DNA of 19,798 nt from Actinoplanes liguriensis. Lineage in GTDB: Bacteria; Actinomycetota; Actinomycetes; Mycobacteriales; Micromonosporaceae. The notes below the pieces were generated by a model. It had not been told where the DNA came from, did not search any database, and saw nothing but the letters and a program-made list of their open reading frames with translations. This document shows positions 6,256-13,658 of the stretch, piece after piece. The stretch spans positions 1-19,798 of the forward strand of contig KL571201.1 in assembly GCA_000715855.1 (NCBI GenBank). The letters run 5' to 3'. Position numbers and translations under genes: made by a program. How positions within the stretch are numbered: position 1 is the first letter of the stretch; each line of letters opens with the position of its first letter.

Positions 6256-6852
6256 CAATCTAGGTCGCAGTTGCTGCCTTTACTGCGCTCGCCGTTCCTG
6301 GGCGAGCTGCTGGCCTGGCTCTACCTGCACCCCGAGACGGACTACTCGGTGACGGAACTCGCCGGGATCCTGCACGTCTCGGCCTCGACCGTCAGCCGGG
6401 AGGCCGGGCATCTCGCCGGGGCGGGGCTGGTGACCGAGACGCGGCGAGGCAATCTCCGGCTGCTGCGGGCCGACATCGACCATCGGCTGGCCCGCCCGCT
6501 GACCGAAATACTCGCGTTGTCCTACGGGCCCGCGGCGGTGCTCGGTGACCTGATCGGCTCGCTCGACGGGGTTGAGGAGGCGTACATCTTCGGGTCCTGG
6601 GCGGCCCGCTACGCCGGTGAGCCCGGTCCGCCCCCACAGGATGTCGACGTGCTGGTGGTCGGCGACGTGGACGAGGACGACCTGGCCGAGCGCGCCCGAG
6701 CGGCGGAGCACCGGTTGGGCCGCGAGGTGAATGCGCACCGGGTGTCCGTCGCCGCCTGGCGATCTACCGACGAAGATCCCTTCCTGGGGTCGGTGCGGTC
6801 CCGTCCGCTCTTCACCATTGGAGATGGCCATGAGGTGGCAGCAGGGCCGTGA
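6250..6852 (+). CDS. Winged-HTH plus nucleotidyltransferase (MNT) protein, candidate antitoxin of a HEPN/MNT pair
   Basis: A 200-residue protein from ATG 6250 (a TTG at 6220 would add 10 residues inside the operator). Residues 15-75 form a winged helix-turn-helix (LHPETDYSVTELAGILHVSASTVSREAGHL, wing LVTETRRGNLRLL). Residues 105-170 form a minimal nucleotidyltransferase domain with Gly115-Ser116 and Asp131-Val-Asp133, so the nucleotide and metal motif is intact, though the GS-to-DxD gap is 14 residues rather than the usual 10 or so. In MntA/HepT systems the MNT partner modifies and silences the HEPN toxin. The added DNA-binding domain suggests it also represses the operon. No ribosome binding site is evident, which fits leaderless translation. 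It overlaps the HEPN gene by 23 bases. Confidence 0.85.
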   Translation: MQQSRSQLLPLLRSPFLGELLAWLYLHPETDYSVTELAGILHVSASTVSREAGHLAGAGLVTETRRGNLRLLRADIDHRLARPLTEILALSYGPAAVLGDLIGSLDGVEEAYIFGSWAARYAGEPGPPPQDVDVLVVGDVDEDDLAERARAAEHRLGREVNAHRVSVAAWRSTDEDPFLGSVRSRPLFTIGDGHEVAAGP

Positions 6853-7294
6853 GCTCGTCGACGGCATGATCGCCCGGGCTGAGCTGGAGCGGGTTCCGGC
6901 CAGCCGTGACCATGCCGATCTGCTGCTCGCGCAGGCTCGCCGCCACGTCGGTTCGGCCGAGGCGATCGCCGGGGATGACCCGGCCGGCGCCTACCAGCTG
7001 CTTTACGATGCGGCCAGGAAGGCGTTGGCCGCGGTGCTGGAGAACCAGGGCCTGCGGGCCACCAGCAGGGGCGGCCACATCGCGGTGCGGGAGGCGGTCA
7101 CCGCCCAGCTCGATCCGCCGCTCGGCGCGGTGCTCCGCCCTTTCGATCGCATGCGTCGCCGCCGCAACCAGGTGGAATACCCGTCCGCAGCCGCGCCGGC
7201 GGTCACCGCGGACGAGGTCACACGTGACCTCCCGAAGGTCGACGAGATCCTTGCCGTCGCCACCAAGGTGCTGGACCAGATGAGTCCGTTCTGA
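6830..7294 (+). CDS. HEPN domain protein, candidate toxin paired with the MNT protein
   Basis: A 154-residue, mostly helical protein. The start ATG at 6830 follows GGAG at 6-7 bases; another ATG at 6824 is too close to that site. The central AYQLLYDAARKALAAVLENQGLRATSRGGH is the usual HEPN helix pair, and the RMRRRRNQVEYP block (residues 107-118) sits where HEPN RNases carry RX4-6H. Here the histidine is absent and RN..EYP takes its place, a pattern known in actinobacterial HEPN proteins. Whether it still cuts RNA is uncertain. The conserved Tyr117 may be the residue modified by the partner, by analogy with HepT. The 23-base overlap with the MNT gene argues for coupled expression. Confidence 0.82.
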   Translation: MRWQQGRELVDGMIARAELERVPASRDHADLLLAQARRHVGSAEAIAGDDPAGAYQLLYDAARKALAAVLENQGLRATSRGGHIAVREAVTAQLDPPLGAVLRPFDRMRRRRNQVEYPSAAAPAVTADEVTRDLPKVDEILAVATKVLDQMSPF

Positions 7295-7323
7295 TCTCGA
7301 TCGTCGATTATTACGCTCTGCAT

Positions 7324-7764
7324 GTGCGCTGCTACTCAGATCTGTCGATACATCCCCGAGTCGGCCTCTTTACCTACCTGTCCCAACCGGACTGGCACAG
7401 TATTCGTGCCGTTGGGATTCCTGTGCGGTACCAGGCCGGTGTGGTGCTGCTACGGCAGGGTGATGCGACTGAGCATGTTCATGTCATAGCCGCGGGTTGT
7501 GTGAAGGCGACCCGTTGTGAAGTGGACGGCAGTCAGGCGCTTCTGACCCTGCGCGCGGCAGGAGATGTTGTCGGCGATATGTCAGCGGTGGACCGGCGTC
7601 CGCGTTCGGCGACCGTCACCGCCCTCACCGACGTCATCACCTATCTCCTGAGCGGCGAGCAGTTCCGTCGCTTCTTGGCCCGCCCCTCGGCGACGAGGAG
7701 GATCCTAGGGCGCGCGACTTCCGTAGCTGGTTGGCCGGAGAACTCCTCAACGCCAATCCGCTGA
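7324..7764 (+). CDS. Cyclic nucleotide-binding domain protein (Crp/Fnr-like), no HTH, probable frameshift near its end
   Basis: An open frame of 146 residues from GTG 7324. Residues 10-125 match a Crp-type cNMP-binding beta-roll: VRYQAGVVLLRQGDATEHVHVIAAGCVKATR, GDVVGDMSAVDRRPRSATVTAL and the helix EQFRRFLARP. The Arg of the phosphate-binding cassette (RPRSATV) is kept; the usual Glu is Asp. A complete Crp protein would go on to a dimer helix and winged HTH of about 100 more residues, and these are missing. From about base 7680 coding bias shifts to the frame one base earlier, which reads ...PLGDEEDPRARDFRSWLAG... and stops at 7802 in a TGATG with the next gene. One missing base near the C-run at 7683-7686 would explain this. 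Either the base is lost in the assembly or the gene is decaying. Confidence 0.7.
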   Translation: MRCYSDLSIHPRVGLFTYLSQPDWHSIRAVGIPVRYQAGVVLLRQGDATEHVHVIAAGCVKATRCEVDGSQALLTLRAAGDVVGDMSAVDRRPRSATVTALTDVITYLLSGEQFRRFLARPSATRRILGRATSVAGWPENSSTPIR

Positions 7765-7802
7765 CCAACCCGGACCCGGCCGAACCGCGAGCAACTGCCT
7801 GA
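7683..7802 (+). other. Likely true 3' end of the cNMP-binding gene in a shifted frame
   Basis: After the CCCC at 7683-7686 this frame stays open for about 39 codons with better third-position bias than the frame called above. It encodes the segments DPRARDFRSWLAGELLNANP and LTNPDPAEPRATA and ends with TGA sharing its A with the ATG of the next gene. That coupling is the main reason to think the protein really ends here. The tail does not look like a winged helix. Confidence 0.45.
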
Positions 7803-8575
7803 TGACCGCTTCGGAGAACCGTTGGTACCGCCGGTGGTTTCCCGGCGGGGAGGACCCCGGTGGCGGAGGTGTTTCGCGGGTGCTGGCGGCCCAGCAGGTT
7901 CGGGAGTGCCGTTTCAGCACGGAGCTGTCCAGTAAAGAACATGGTCTGCCGTTCTCGGTGTCCTTCGCTTTGCGCTGGTACGGCGAGGAACAGACCTTCT
8001 TGGCTGCCAAACGGGATCTGCATCGATGGGCCGCCGATCACTCCGGGCGGCTGGATGTCACGAATTTCGAGTACTTGGACGCGTTGCTGAATCTCCAACT
8101 CGGCCAGCAGTGGATCCGCACGCTCGACGCTGACACCAGAATTGTCAGTGCTGAGGCTGTGGTGCAAGTCGATGCGGAAGTACTGAACACCTACAACGAA
8201 ATGCAGGAGATCAGGCGCCGAGCCGCCGTCGAACGTTTGCGTTGGGAGGTGAATCTCGAGGAGCTCAAGTTCCTCCGGGAGAACGTCTTCTCGCGGCCTG
8301 AGGTGGTCCGCAGCTATTGGTTGAAGAACCATCTGGACAGGCCGGGCGACTTCAGCCCGGCTCCCTTTGACAAGATCGCCGAGTCCTTCGCTACGGGTTC
8401 GGAGGTGAGTGCTTCGGCGAGGATCGCTGGACTGGTCGGTGATTTCATCGGGGGACTCAACGAGGAACAGCTCAACTACTTGATCGGACAGATCGGGAAA
8501 GTCTTCTCGTCGTATTCCCGGCCGGACCTCGCCGACCTTCTCGACGATGCTTCCGGCTCGGAAGTGCTGCGATGA
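7802..8575 (+). CDS. Hypothetical protein, helix-rich, translationally coupled to the cNMP-binding gene
   Basis: A protein of 257 residues that I do not recognise. It starts at the ATG in TGATG and has no good ribosome binding site of its own. Residues 1-30 are Gly/Trp-rich (RWYRRWFPGG). A mixed segment with SVSFALRWYG...LAAKRDLHRWA follows, then an acidic beta-like segment (WIRTLDADTRIVSAEAVVQVDAEVL). A long amphipathic helix comes next (YNEMQEIRRRAAVERLRWEV... to SRPEVVRSYWLKNH). The C-terminus is amphipathic (NYLIGQIGKVFSSYSRPDLADLL). There is no signal peptide or clear membrane segment. The beta-then-long-helix order recalls SPFH/stomatin-like proteins, but that is weak. Codon use is less G/C-biased than in the flanking operons. 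Confidence 0.75.
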   Translation: MTASENRWYRRWFPGGEDPGGGGVSRVLAAQQVRECRFSTELSSKEHGLPFSVSFALRWYGEEQTFLAAKRDLHRWAADHSGRLDVTNFEYLDALLNLQLGQQWIRTLDADTRIVSAEAVVQVDAEVLNTYNEMQEIRRRAAVERLRWEVNLEELKFLRENVFSRPEVVRSYWLKNHLDRPGDFSPAPFDKIAESFATGSEVSASARIAGLVGDFIGGLNEEQLNYLIGQIGKVFSSYSRPDLADLLDDASGSEVLR

Positions 8576-8578
8576 GAG

Positions 8579-8610
8579 GCGGTCCGGCGGGTGAGTACCC
8601 GCCGGACCGC
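8579..8610. terminator. Perfect bidirectional hairpin terminator
   Basis: The 14-base arms GCGGTCCGGCGGGT (8579-8592) and ACCCGCCGGACCGC (8597-8610) pair exactly around GAGT. It fills the 40-base gap between two convergent genes, 3 bases past one stop and 5 bases past the other, so it can end transcription both ways. Confidence 0.85.
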
Positions 8611-8615
8611 ACGGG

Positions 8616-11606
8616 TCAGCGAGTGAGGCGCAGGGTTCGGACCTCGAACGGGGTCAACCGGAGGGCGATGCCCTCGTCGGTGATTGGGAGGGCTGGGCCG
8701 TCGGGGCGTTCCAGCAGGGTGGCCGTGTGGGCGGCGGTGATCTCCGTGTGCAGGTGGAGCGTGCCTGTCGCGCGGCGGCCGAGGGACTCGTAGAGGCGGA
8801 CGATCACGTCGCCGGAGCGGTCGTCGGCCAGTTTGACCGAGGAGATCAGGAGACCTTCGCCGGACAGGGAGACGAGCGGGTCGAAGCCGTGGGCGCCGGT
8901 CACCACCCGGGGTGGGAGGTTCATGGCCAGGCCGGCCTCGGTGGCGGACGCGGGGTCGGCGCCGATGACCAGGCCGTACGAGCACGTCTGGTGGCCCTGG
9001 TCGGTCTCCGGATCCGGGAAACGTGGGGCCCGCAGCAGGGACAGGCGGACCGTGGTTGTCACTCCGGATTCGGGATGCGAGTCGCGATTCACGTCGTAGC
9101 CGTAGGTGGAGTCGGTGACCAGGGCGGCGCCGAAGCCGGGCTCCTCGACCAGGACGAAACGGTGCATGGACGCCTCGAACTTGGCCGCCTCCCAACTGGT
9201 GTTCGTGTGCGTGACCCGCTTCTGGTAGCCGAACTGGGTCTCGGCGGCGACGTGCTCCGCCCGTACGTCGAAGGGGAATGTGACCTTGAGGAATTTCTCC
9301 GTCTCGTGCCAGTCGGTCTCCTGGTCGATGCGCAGGACGCGGCTTCCCGGGGCGAGGGTGAGCGTCTGGGTGATGCGGGACTTGGAGAACGCGCGGACGA
9401 TCGTGACCGCATTGCCGGTGGAGGTGAGGGACTCCACCTCGCGGAGGTCGGTGACGCGGTTGCGGTAGAAGCGGTCGACGTCCCAGGCGTCCCACATGTT
9501 CGGGAAGTCCTGGTGCAGCTGAAGGAGATTTCCTTCCTGACCGGAAGCGATCACATCGCGGCCGGTGGCCAGGTCGATCGCCGAGGTGATCAGCCCCTCG
9601 TCGGAAATCGTCACCGACACGAGCTCATTTGCCAGGACCTTTCCGCCGGCGGAGGTCGCGGCGGGTGACGCCGGGGTCGCGGCTGCGGAGGGTGACACGG
9701 CGGCGGAAAGTGCCGGGACACCGTCGCGGGTGAAGGGGGCCGGGTTCAGCGTCACCGGGAGGTCGCCGTCTCCGACCAGCGCCTTCTGGGCGGATTCGAT
9801 CAGGGCGGAGGCCGCGGAGCGGATGGCGGCGTAGGCCGTCACGGCTTCGCGGTGGACCCAGGCGATCGACGTGCCCGGCAGGATGTCGTGGAACTGGTGC
9901 AGCAGGACCTGCTGCCAGAGCCGGTCGATCTCCTCGTACGGATAGGGCTGACCCGCACGCACGGCCGCGGTCGCCGCCCACAGCTCGGCCTCGATCAGCA
10001 GGTGCTCGCTGCGCCGGTTCCCCTGCTTCGTCTTGTGCTGGCTGGTCAGCGTCGCCCGGTGCAGTTCGAGGTAGAGCTCCCCGACCCAGACCGGCGGGTG
10101 CGGCACCTCGGCGCGCGCCTTCGCGAAGAAGTCGTTCGGGTGTTCCCACGCGACCGTCGCGCTGCCCTCGAGGTTGCGCAGCCGGGCCGCCCGCCCGGTC
10201 ATCTCGCGTGTGGTGCCGCCTCCGCCGTCACCCCAGCCGACCGGCGCGAGCGAGTGCGACGCGACCCGGCTCTCCCGGAACTGGGTGGAGGCCTTGGCCA
10301 GTTCGGCTCCGGAGAGCTGCGAGTTGTAGGTGTCCATCGGCGGGAAGTGAGTGAAGATTCGCGAACCGTCGATGCCCTCCCACAGGAAGCTGTGGTGCGG
10401 GAACTTGTTCACCTGGTTCCACGAGATCTTCTGGGTGAAGAACCAGTCGAACCCGGCACGCCGGATCAGCTGCGGCAGCGCGGGGGAGTAGCCGAAGCTG
10501 TCCGGCAGCCACACCCCCTTGCTCTCGATGCCGAACTCCTCGCGGAAGAACCGCTGGCCGTACGTGAACTGGCGGACCAGCGCCTCCCCGGTCGGCATGA
10601 CCGTGTCGCTCTCCACCCACATGCCGCCGAGCGGGATGAACCTGCCGTCCTTGACCGCTTTGCGAACGCGCTCCCACACCTCCGGCCGGTGCTCCTTCAG
10701 CCACGCGTATTGCTGGGCGCTGGACATGCCGTACCGGAAATCGGGGTCGATCTCCATCAGCTCGGTCATGCCGGCGGCCGTGCGAGCCACCTTGCGGATG
10801 GTTTCCCGGACCGGCCAGAGCCAGGCGGAGTCGATGTGCGCGTGACCGATAGCGGACACGTGGTGCGCGCTGTGCTCGGCCGGGGCGGCGAGAACGTCGG
10901 TGAGGAGAGACCGAGCCGCACCCGCGGTGCCGGAGATGTCCTGAAGGTCAAGGGCGTCGAGCGCGTCGTCGAGCGCTTGGAGGATCCGCATCCGCCGGGG
11001 GGCGGTCGCCGGAAGAACGGACTGCAATTCCAGCAGTACGTCGATGTCCAGCGCCAGCTCGTACACCTGCTCGTCGAAGAGCGCGAGGTCCATCCGCCGG
11101 GTCGTGTAGAGCGGCCGCGACGACGAGGTCTGTACGTCGCCCTCCTGGGTCGGCAGGAAAGGGTGGTAGTCGAGCAGCACCGGGTTCGCGGCGGCTTCCA
11201 GGTACAGGTCGACGGTGTCCCCGTCGACGGGAATCCACTGGTTGCGCGGGTTGATCGACTTCACCGGGGTGCCGTCGGGCCGGTAGACGAGCGCCTCGCA
11301 CTGGAATCCCGGCATGTTGATGTCGAATCCGAGGTCGACCAGGACCTCCGCGCGCCGGCCCTGCCACTCCGGCGGGACCGCGCCGCGCAGGTGGAACCAG
11401 GTGGTGTTCCAGGCCGGGCCCCACGGCGTGCCGACGGTGTAGGGCTCGTAGCCGAGAGCGAGTCCCTCGGCGGGCGTAATGGGCTCTCCCGGAAGCGAAT
11501 GCCAATGAACTTCCAGCGGTACGGCGTCGGTGTGGATCGCCGGCCGGATGCGTTCGGCGAGGACCCGGGTCGCCCGTCCGACGGTGAGCGGGATGTCGTC
11601 GTGCAT
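8616..11606 (-). CDS. Alpha-mannosidase, glycoside hydrolase family 38
   Basis: A retaining exo-alpha-mannosidase of 996 residues, full length for bacterial GH38. The N-terminal beta domain is followed by the catalytic domain. Zinc-site HAHID gives His257 and Asp259, the likely nucleophile is Asp369 in WLPDSFGYSPALPQ, and the further zinc histidine is His573 in LHQFHDILPGTS. The C-terminal half is the beta-sandwich region (NMWDAWDVDRFYR, DSTYGYDVN). There is no signal peptide, so it acts in the cytoplasm, removing mannose from imported oligosaccharides. The ATG at 11606 is one base after the stop of the GH5-like gene, and AAGGAG lies within that gene's end, so the two are translated together. 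Last gene of the operon, closed by a perfect hairpin. Confidence 0.95.
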   Translation of the reverse strand: MHDDIPLTVGRATRVLAERIRPAIHTDAVPLEVHWHSLPGEPITPAEGLALGYEPYTVGTPWGPAWNTTWFHLRGAVPPEWQGRRAEVLVDLGFDINMPGFQCEALVYRPDGTPVKSINPRNQWIPVDGDTVDLYLEAAANPVLLDYHPFLPTQEGDVQTSSSRPLYTTRRMDLALFDEQVYELALDIDVLLELQSVLPATAPRRMRILQALDDALDALDLQDISGTAGAARSLLTDVLAAPAEHSAHHVSAIGHAHIDSAWLWPVRETIRKVARTAAGMTELMEIDPDFRYGMSSAQQYAWLKEHRPEVWERVRKAVKDGRFIPLGGMWVESDTVMPTGEALVRQFTYGQRFFREEFGIESKGVWLPDSFGYSPALPQLIRRAGFDWFFTQKISWNQVNKFPHHSFLWEGIDGSRIFTHFPPMDTYNSQLSGAELAKASTQFRESRVASHSLAPVGWGDGGGGTTREMTGRAARLRNLEGSATVAWEHPNDFFAKARAEVPHPPVWVGELYLELHRATLTSQHKTKQGNRRSEHLLIEAELWAATAAVRAGQPYPYEEIDRLWQQVLLHQFHDILPGTSIAWVHREAVTAYAAIRSAASALIESAQKALVGDGDLPVTLNPAPFTRDGVPALSAAVSPSAAATPASPAATSAGGKVLANELVSVTISDEGLITSAIDLATGRDVIASGQEGNLLQLHQDFPNMWDAWDVDRFYRNRVTDLREVESLTSTGNAVTIVRAFSKSRITQTLTLAPGSRVLRIDQETDWHETEKFLKVTFPFDVRAEHVAAETQFGYQKRVTHTNTSWEAAKFEASMHRFVLVEEPGFGAALVTDSTYGYDVNRDSHPESGVTTTVRLSLLRAPRFPDPETDQGHQTCSYGLVIGADPASATEAGLAMNLPPRVVTGAHGFDPLVSLSGEGLLISSVKLADDRSGDVIVRLYESLGRRATGTLHLHTEITAAHTATLLERPDGPALPITDEGIALRLTPFEVRTLRLTR

Positions 11607-11607
11607 G

Positions 11608-12852
11608 TCAGTTGCTCTCCTTCAGGACGCGGATGCCGCGGGCTTCCAGCAGGGCGGTGTCGTGGACGCGGGACTTGAGAACGATCTGCGGGCCGGGGCC
11701 GTCACCCGCCAGGTGAAGCCAGGTTCGCAAGAACTCACGGGCCGGCCCGGCGGCGGCGCGGTAGCCGGGCACGGTGTCGTCGAGCACCAGCCCGACCGGC
11801 TGCTCGACCCCGCGCGGCGAAGGGGCGGCGGCAGAGCGAAGGGAGGCGATCGTCTCGGCGAAGCGGACGCCGGTCGGCTTGACCTTGCCGGAGCTGGTGA
11901 TCAGGCCCAGGTCGTATTCGAGCTCGGGAAAGTCCAGCAACGACCGCGACACGTCGTGCGAGCACCACCACGTGACACCGAACAGCTCCGGAATGCGGGC
12001 GACGTGGCGCAGAGTGGCCTCCAGGAAGTCCGCCGCATCCGGCTCACGAACCACATTCGTCGGCGCGCCCACCTCCTGCAACCACACCGGGCGCGTCGCG
12101 TCGGTGTGCCACGCGGCCGCCAGCCGGCACAGGTATTCGGCGTGCCGGACCGAGCCCGCCCCGAGCCCGCCGTACGCCTGGGCCGCCCCGTTGAACACCC
12201 ACGAGTGCACGACCGTCTGATCCCCGTGCGCGACGGCGTGGGCCGGCCCGAACGGTTGCGTGTCGTCATACCAGGCCGCGTCGTACATCGCATGCGTGAC
12301 CAGCGTCGACGGCCGCACCTCGGCCCGCACCGCCGCGGTCAGCCGGGACAGCCACACCCCGGCGCCCTCCTCGGTGACCGGATGCGGGAACGGGTGCGGT
12401 GCCGCGGCGAACTGGTTCACCTCGTTGCCGAGGGTCACGCCGAGCAGGTTCGGCCGGTCGGCCACCGCCGCCGCGAGCGCCCCCAGGTATTCCGCGGTGG
12501 AGGCGACCACGTCCGGATCGGTGAACATGTTCCGCCGGTGCCACGACGACAGCCACGCCGGCACGAAGTCGAAACTGGACAGGTGGCCCTGGAGTCCGTC
12601 GACGTTGACGTCCAGGCCGCACTCTCCGGCGAGGTCCACGACCGTGACGACGTCGGCCAGCGCCCGCGGCCGGATCAGGCCACGGTTCGGCTGCACGTGC
12701 GGCCAGAGCGGCATCAGCCGGATGTGGTCGACGCCGAGCCCGGCGATCGCCTTCAGGTCCCGCCGGACCGCGGCCGGGTCGAAGTCGAGCCAGGAGTGGA
12801 ACCAGCCGGCCGACGGGGTGTAGTTGACGCCGAATCGCATCGAGTGGGTCAT
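11608..12852 (-). CDS. Glycoside hydrolase, GH5-like (clan GH-A), probable mannosidase/mannanase-type
   Basis: A TIM-barrel hydrolase of 414 residues. MRFGVNYTPSAGWFHSWLDF opens the barrel. The acid/base is Glu144 in LGNEVN after strand 4, and the nucleophile is Glu260 in VWLQEVGAP after strand 7, the order seen in GH5 and related cellulase-fold enzymes. VDHIRLMPLWPHVQP is the strand-2 region. There is no secretion signal, unusual for a mannanase and in line with action on imported oligosaccharides. The ATG at 12852 overlaps the permease stop as ATGA; an alternative ATG at 12840 would remove four residues. The company of a GH38 alpha-mannosidase and a sugar importer suggests a mannose-containing substrate, but linkage specificity cannot be read from sequence. 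Confidence 0.87.
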   Translation of the reverse strand: MTHSMRFGVNYTPSAGWFHSWLDFDPAAVRRDLKAIAGLGVDHIRLMPLWPHVQPNRGLIRPRALADVVTVVDLAGECGLDVNVDGLQGHLSSFDFVPAWLSSWHRRNMFTDPDVVASTAEYLGALAAAVADRPNLLGVTLGNEVNQFAAAPHPFPHPVTEEGAGVWLSRLTAAVRAEVRPSTLVTHAMYDAAWYDDTQPFGPAHAVAHGDQTVVHSWVFNGAAQAYGGLGAGSVRHAEYLCRLAAAWHTDATRPVWLQEVGAPTNVVREPDAADFLEATLRHVARIPELFGVTWWCSHDVSRSLLDFPELEYDLGLITSSGKVKPTGVRFAETIASLRSAAAPSPRGVEQPVGLVLDDTVPGYRAAAGPAREFLRTWLHLAGDGPGPQIVLKSRVHDTALLEARGIRVLKESN

Positions 12853-13658
12853 CCCTTCACGCCGCCTTCTTCGACACCGCGGAAGAAGTAGCGTTGTAGT
12901 GCGCTGAACAGGATCGCGATCGGGATGAAGGCGATCATCGTGCCGGCCGCGATCAGGCGCTGGTCCTGCGTGAACGTGCCGGACAGGTATTGCAGGCCGA
13001 CCGTGAGGGTGTATTTCTCCGGCGAGGTCAGCACGATCAGCGGCCACAGGAAGTCGTCCCAGGCCTGGATGAAGGCGAAGATCGCGACGACCGCGAGGGT
13101 GCCCCGGACGGCCGGCAGCGAGACGCGCAGCAGCCGTTGCGGAACGGTCGCGCCGTCCACGATCGCGGCTTCGTCGATCTCCTGCGGCAGCGCCCGGAAC
13201 GCGTTGTACATCAGGAGCACGTTGAGCGCGGCGACCATCCCCGGCAGGGCGACCCCGACCAGGGTGTCGGCGAGCCCGAAGTCGCGGACCGTGACGTACT
13301 GCGAAACGATCGTCACCTCGCCGGGCAGCACCAGCGTCGACAGGAAGAGCCCGAGGACCACGCTGCGGCCACGGAAGCGCAGGCGGGCGATGGCGTAACC
13401 GGCGGTGGTGGCGAACAGGATGTTGCCGCCGACGGTGAGCGCCGCGACGACCAGCGAGTTGCCGATGTACCGCCAGACCGGGATCGCGTCGGCGACTTTC
13501 GCGTAGTTGTTCAGCGTCGGCTGGTGCGGGACGAAGCTCGGCGTCTGGGTGTAGATGTCCTCACCGGCGCCCTTGAGCGAGGTGGACAGCTCCCACAGGA
13601 ACGGACCGACGGTGATGACCAGCACGAACGCGAGCAGGAAGTAGCGCAGGGCCTTCAT
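12849..13658 (-). CDS. Carbohydrate ABC transporter permease, MalG type
   Basis: A six-helix inner subunit of 269 residues. It carries FLWELSTSLKG near the N-terminus and the EAA loop EIDEAAIVDGATVPQRLLRVSLP near residues 175-197, which docks on the ATPase. The C-terminal AGTMIAFIPIAILFSALQRYFF followed by the G-V-KG end is the usual MalG-family terminus. The ATG at 13658 overlaps the upstream permease stop (ATGA) and has GGAG 6 bases before it. It works with the MalF-type permease at 13655-14533 and the binding protein at 14636-15886. The ATPase is not encoded here. Confidence 0.93.
   Translation of the reverse strand: MKALRYFLLAFVLVITVGPFLWELSTSLKGAGEDIYTQTPSFVPHQPTLNNYAKVADAIPVWRYIGNSLVVAALTVGGNILFATTAGYAIARLRFRGRSVVLGLFLSTLVLPGEVTIVSQYVTVRDFGLADTLVGVALPGMVAALNVLLMYNAFRALPQEIDEAAIVDGATVPQRLLRVSLPAVRGTLAVVAIFAFIQAWDDFLWPLIVLTSPEKYTLTVGLQYLSGTFTQDQRLIAAGTMIAFIPIAILFSALQRYFFRGVEEGGVKG

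Noticed and set aside
9852..11678. A 608-residue plus-strand open frame antisense to the alpha-mannosidase
   Set aside because: A shadow of G/C-biased codons on the other strand. It has an Arg/Asp/Gly/Val-rich composition and no domains, while the minus strand encodes a full GH38.
11530..12891. A 453-residue plus-strand open frame opposite the GH5-like gene
   Set aside because: Antisense shadow; the minus-strand product has clear catalytic motifs and operon overlaps.
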